Below are positions 55,873-56,303 of a stretch of DNA of 56,303 nt, piece by piece. Positions within the stretch are counted from its first letter, which is position 1. Every line of letters starts with the position of its first letter. The notes under the pieces are model-generated. The model had not been told where the DNA came from and ran no database searches. It worked only from the letters and a program-made list of their open reading frames with translations. The position numbers and the translations under genes are program-made. Location: the NCBI GenBank assembly GCA_903918315.1, contig CAIXEA010000183.1:1-56303 (forward strand), given 5' to 3'. Origin of the DNA: an uncultured Acetobacteraceae bacterium. Its GTDB lineage: Bacteria > Pseudomonadota > Alphaproteobacteria > Acetobacterales > Acetobacteraceae.

Positions 55873-56303
55873 TCAGGCTGACTGTCTGTAGTCGGCCTGA
55901 GCGATGAAATTGCTGCACTCCAGTAGGGCAACCATGTCGGCGATCAGACCGAGTGCGGCCCACAAGGTTTCGACGGGACGGGTCTGCTCGGCGGCGTGAA
56001 TGGTCTTTTTTTGAGTGTCAGGTTCAACCGTTTCAAGGTCGTCCACAGCAGCGACTGACTGGCCGAGGCCGCATGTGCGCTCAGCAGCCAGGCCTGTAGC
56101 TCGTTGAGCGTGATGTCAGGGCTGGCGTCCACTTTCGCCCTGATAGCGTCATGCAACGGCAGGAGCTTTGGTGGGACATGACATCGCTGCGGCCGGGCAG
56201 TGGTTTCGCCGGTTCGCTCCCTTCGGCTCAGCGCTTTCGAAACATAGGAGACACTGACCAGCAGCATCTCCGCGATGCGCCCAACCGGAATACCGGAATC
56301 GAA
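55873..56303 (-). pseudogene. Internally deleted IS630-family transposase, continues past right edge
   Basis: On the minus strand the first reading frame, open from the window edge to a stop at 55944, gives VGRIAEMLLVSVSYVSKALS and later ITLNELQAWLL and LLWTTLKRLNLTLKK, the helix-turn-helix part of IS630 transposases. At an A7G run (56006-56012 on the plus strand as T7) a -1 shift leads to KKTIHAAEQTRP, as in intact IS630 ORFs, but this is joined at once to VETLWAALGLIADMV and an ECSNFIAQADY end, i.e. the far C-terminus. The DDE catalytic core is absent, so the copy is inactive. The element's left boundary is near 55856-55872; the other end lies outside. Confidence 0.78.

Overview
The window looks like the chromosome of a GC-rich alphaproteobacterium, most likely of the Acetobacteraceae/Rhodospirillales. 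The grounds are the str-S10-spc-alpha ribosomal supercluster with secY-adk-rpsM-rpsK-rpoA-rplQ, the metX-metW pair, the ETF-ubiquinone oxidoreductase and UbiH-type hydroxylase (ubiquinone respiration), long-form zinc-free S14, and an amt gene with a sigma-54/NtrC-type control region. This assignment is inferred from gene content and order; no database was searched.

Layout. (1) 1-9,200: accessory and housekeeping genes. A leftward Lrp / polyprenyl-phosphate glycosyltransferase-GtrA / GT39 operon, a leftward TPP enzyme / Asp-Glu racemase / small-protein operon, a VTT membrane protein, a YecA-like protein, a PAP2-like protein, a cupin and a uracil-DNA glycosylase-like protein. (2) 9,400-24,060: metabolism. 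Fatty acid desaturase, TauD-type dioxygenase, ETF-QO, an HGG-motif protein, a leftward aromatic amino acid operon (chorismate mutase with a degenerate prephenate dehydratase-like tail, HisC-type aminotransferase, TyrA-type dehydrogenase), two orphan solute-binding proteins, metX-metW, a methyltransferase/gloB divergent pair, a GST, and a pair of palindromic repeats. (3) 24,061-40,930: translation and secretion supercluster: rpsL-rpsG-tuf, S10, spc, secY-adk and the alpha operon, 26 ribosomal protein genes in all, ending at a clear intrinsic terminator. fusA is missing from its usual place between rpsG and tuf. Several leader hairpins and two good sigma-70-type promoters divide the cluster. (4) 40,990-54,940: an SDR epimerase, a third orphan solute-binding protein followed by a 62-bp-period tandem array of the same palindromic repeat, an MFS exporter, ftsK, amt, a UbiH-family hydroxylase, an orphan XRE antitoxin-like regulator, an aldo/keto reductase with an M19 dipeptidase, a secreted protein and a FadJ-like beta-oxidation fusion enzyme. 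(5) 55,000-56,303: an UPF0175/DUF3368 toxin-antitoxin pair beside an internally deleted IS630-type transposase that runs off the right edge.

Working together: the supercluster supplies ribosomes, EF-Tu, RNA polymerase alpha and the SecY channel. ETF-QO and the FadJ-like fusion fit fatty-acid and amino-acid oxidation feeding the quinone pool. metX-metW and the aromatic operon are biosynthetic. The least expected items are: a 43-nt palindromic repeat family with a compensatory stem change between two loci; a chorismate mutase carrying a pseudo-prephenate dehydratase domain; ribosomal protein L5 with a 60-residue basic/low-complexity N-terminal extension; the missing fusA; and the collapsed IS630 copy. 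I found no convincing large, wholly new system. No tRNA, rRNA or CRISPR array is visible, and no gene-free stretch exceeds about 300 bases.
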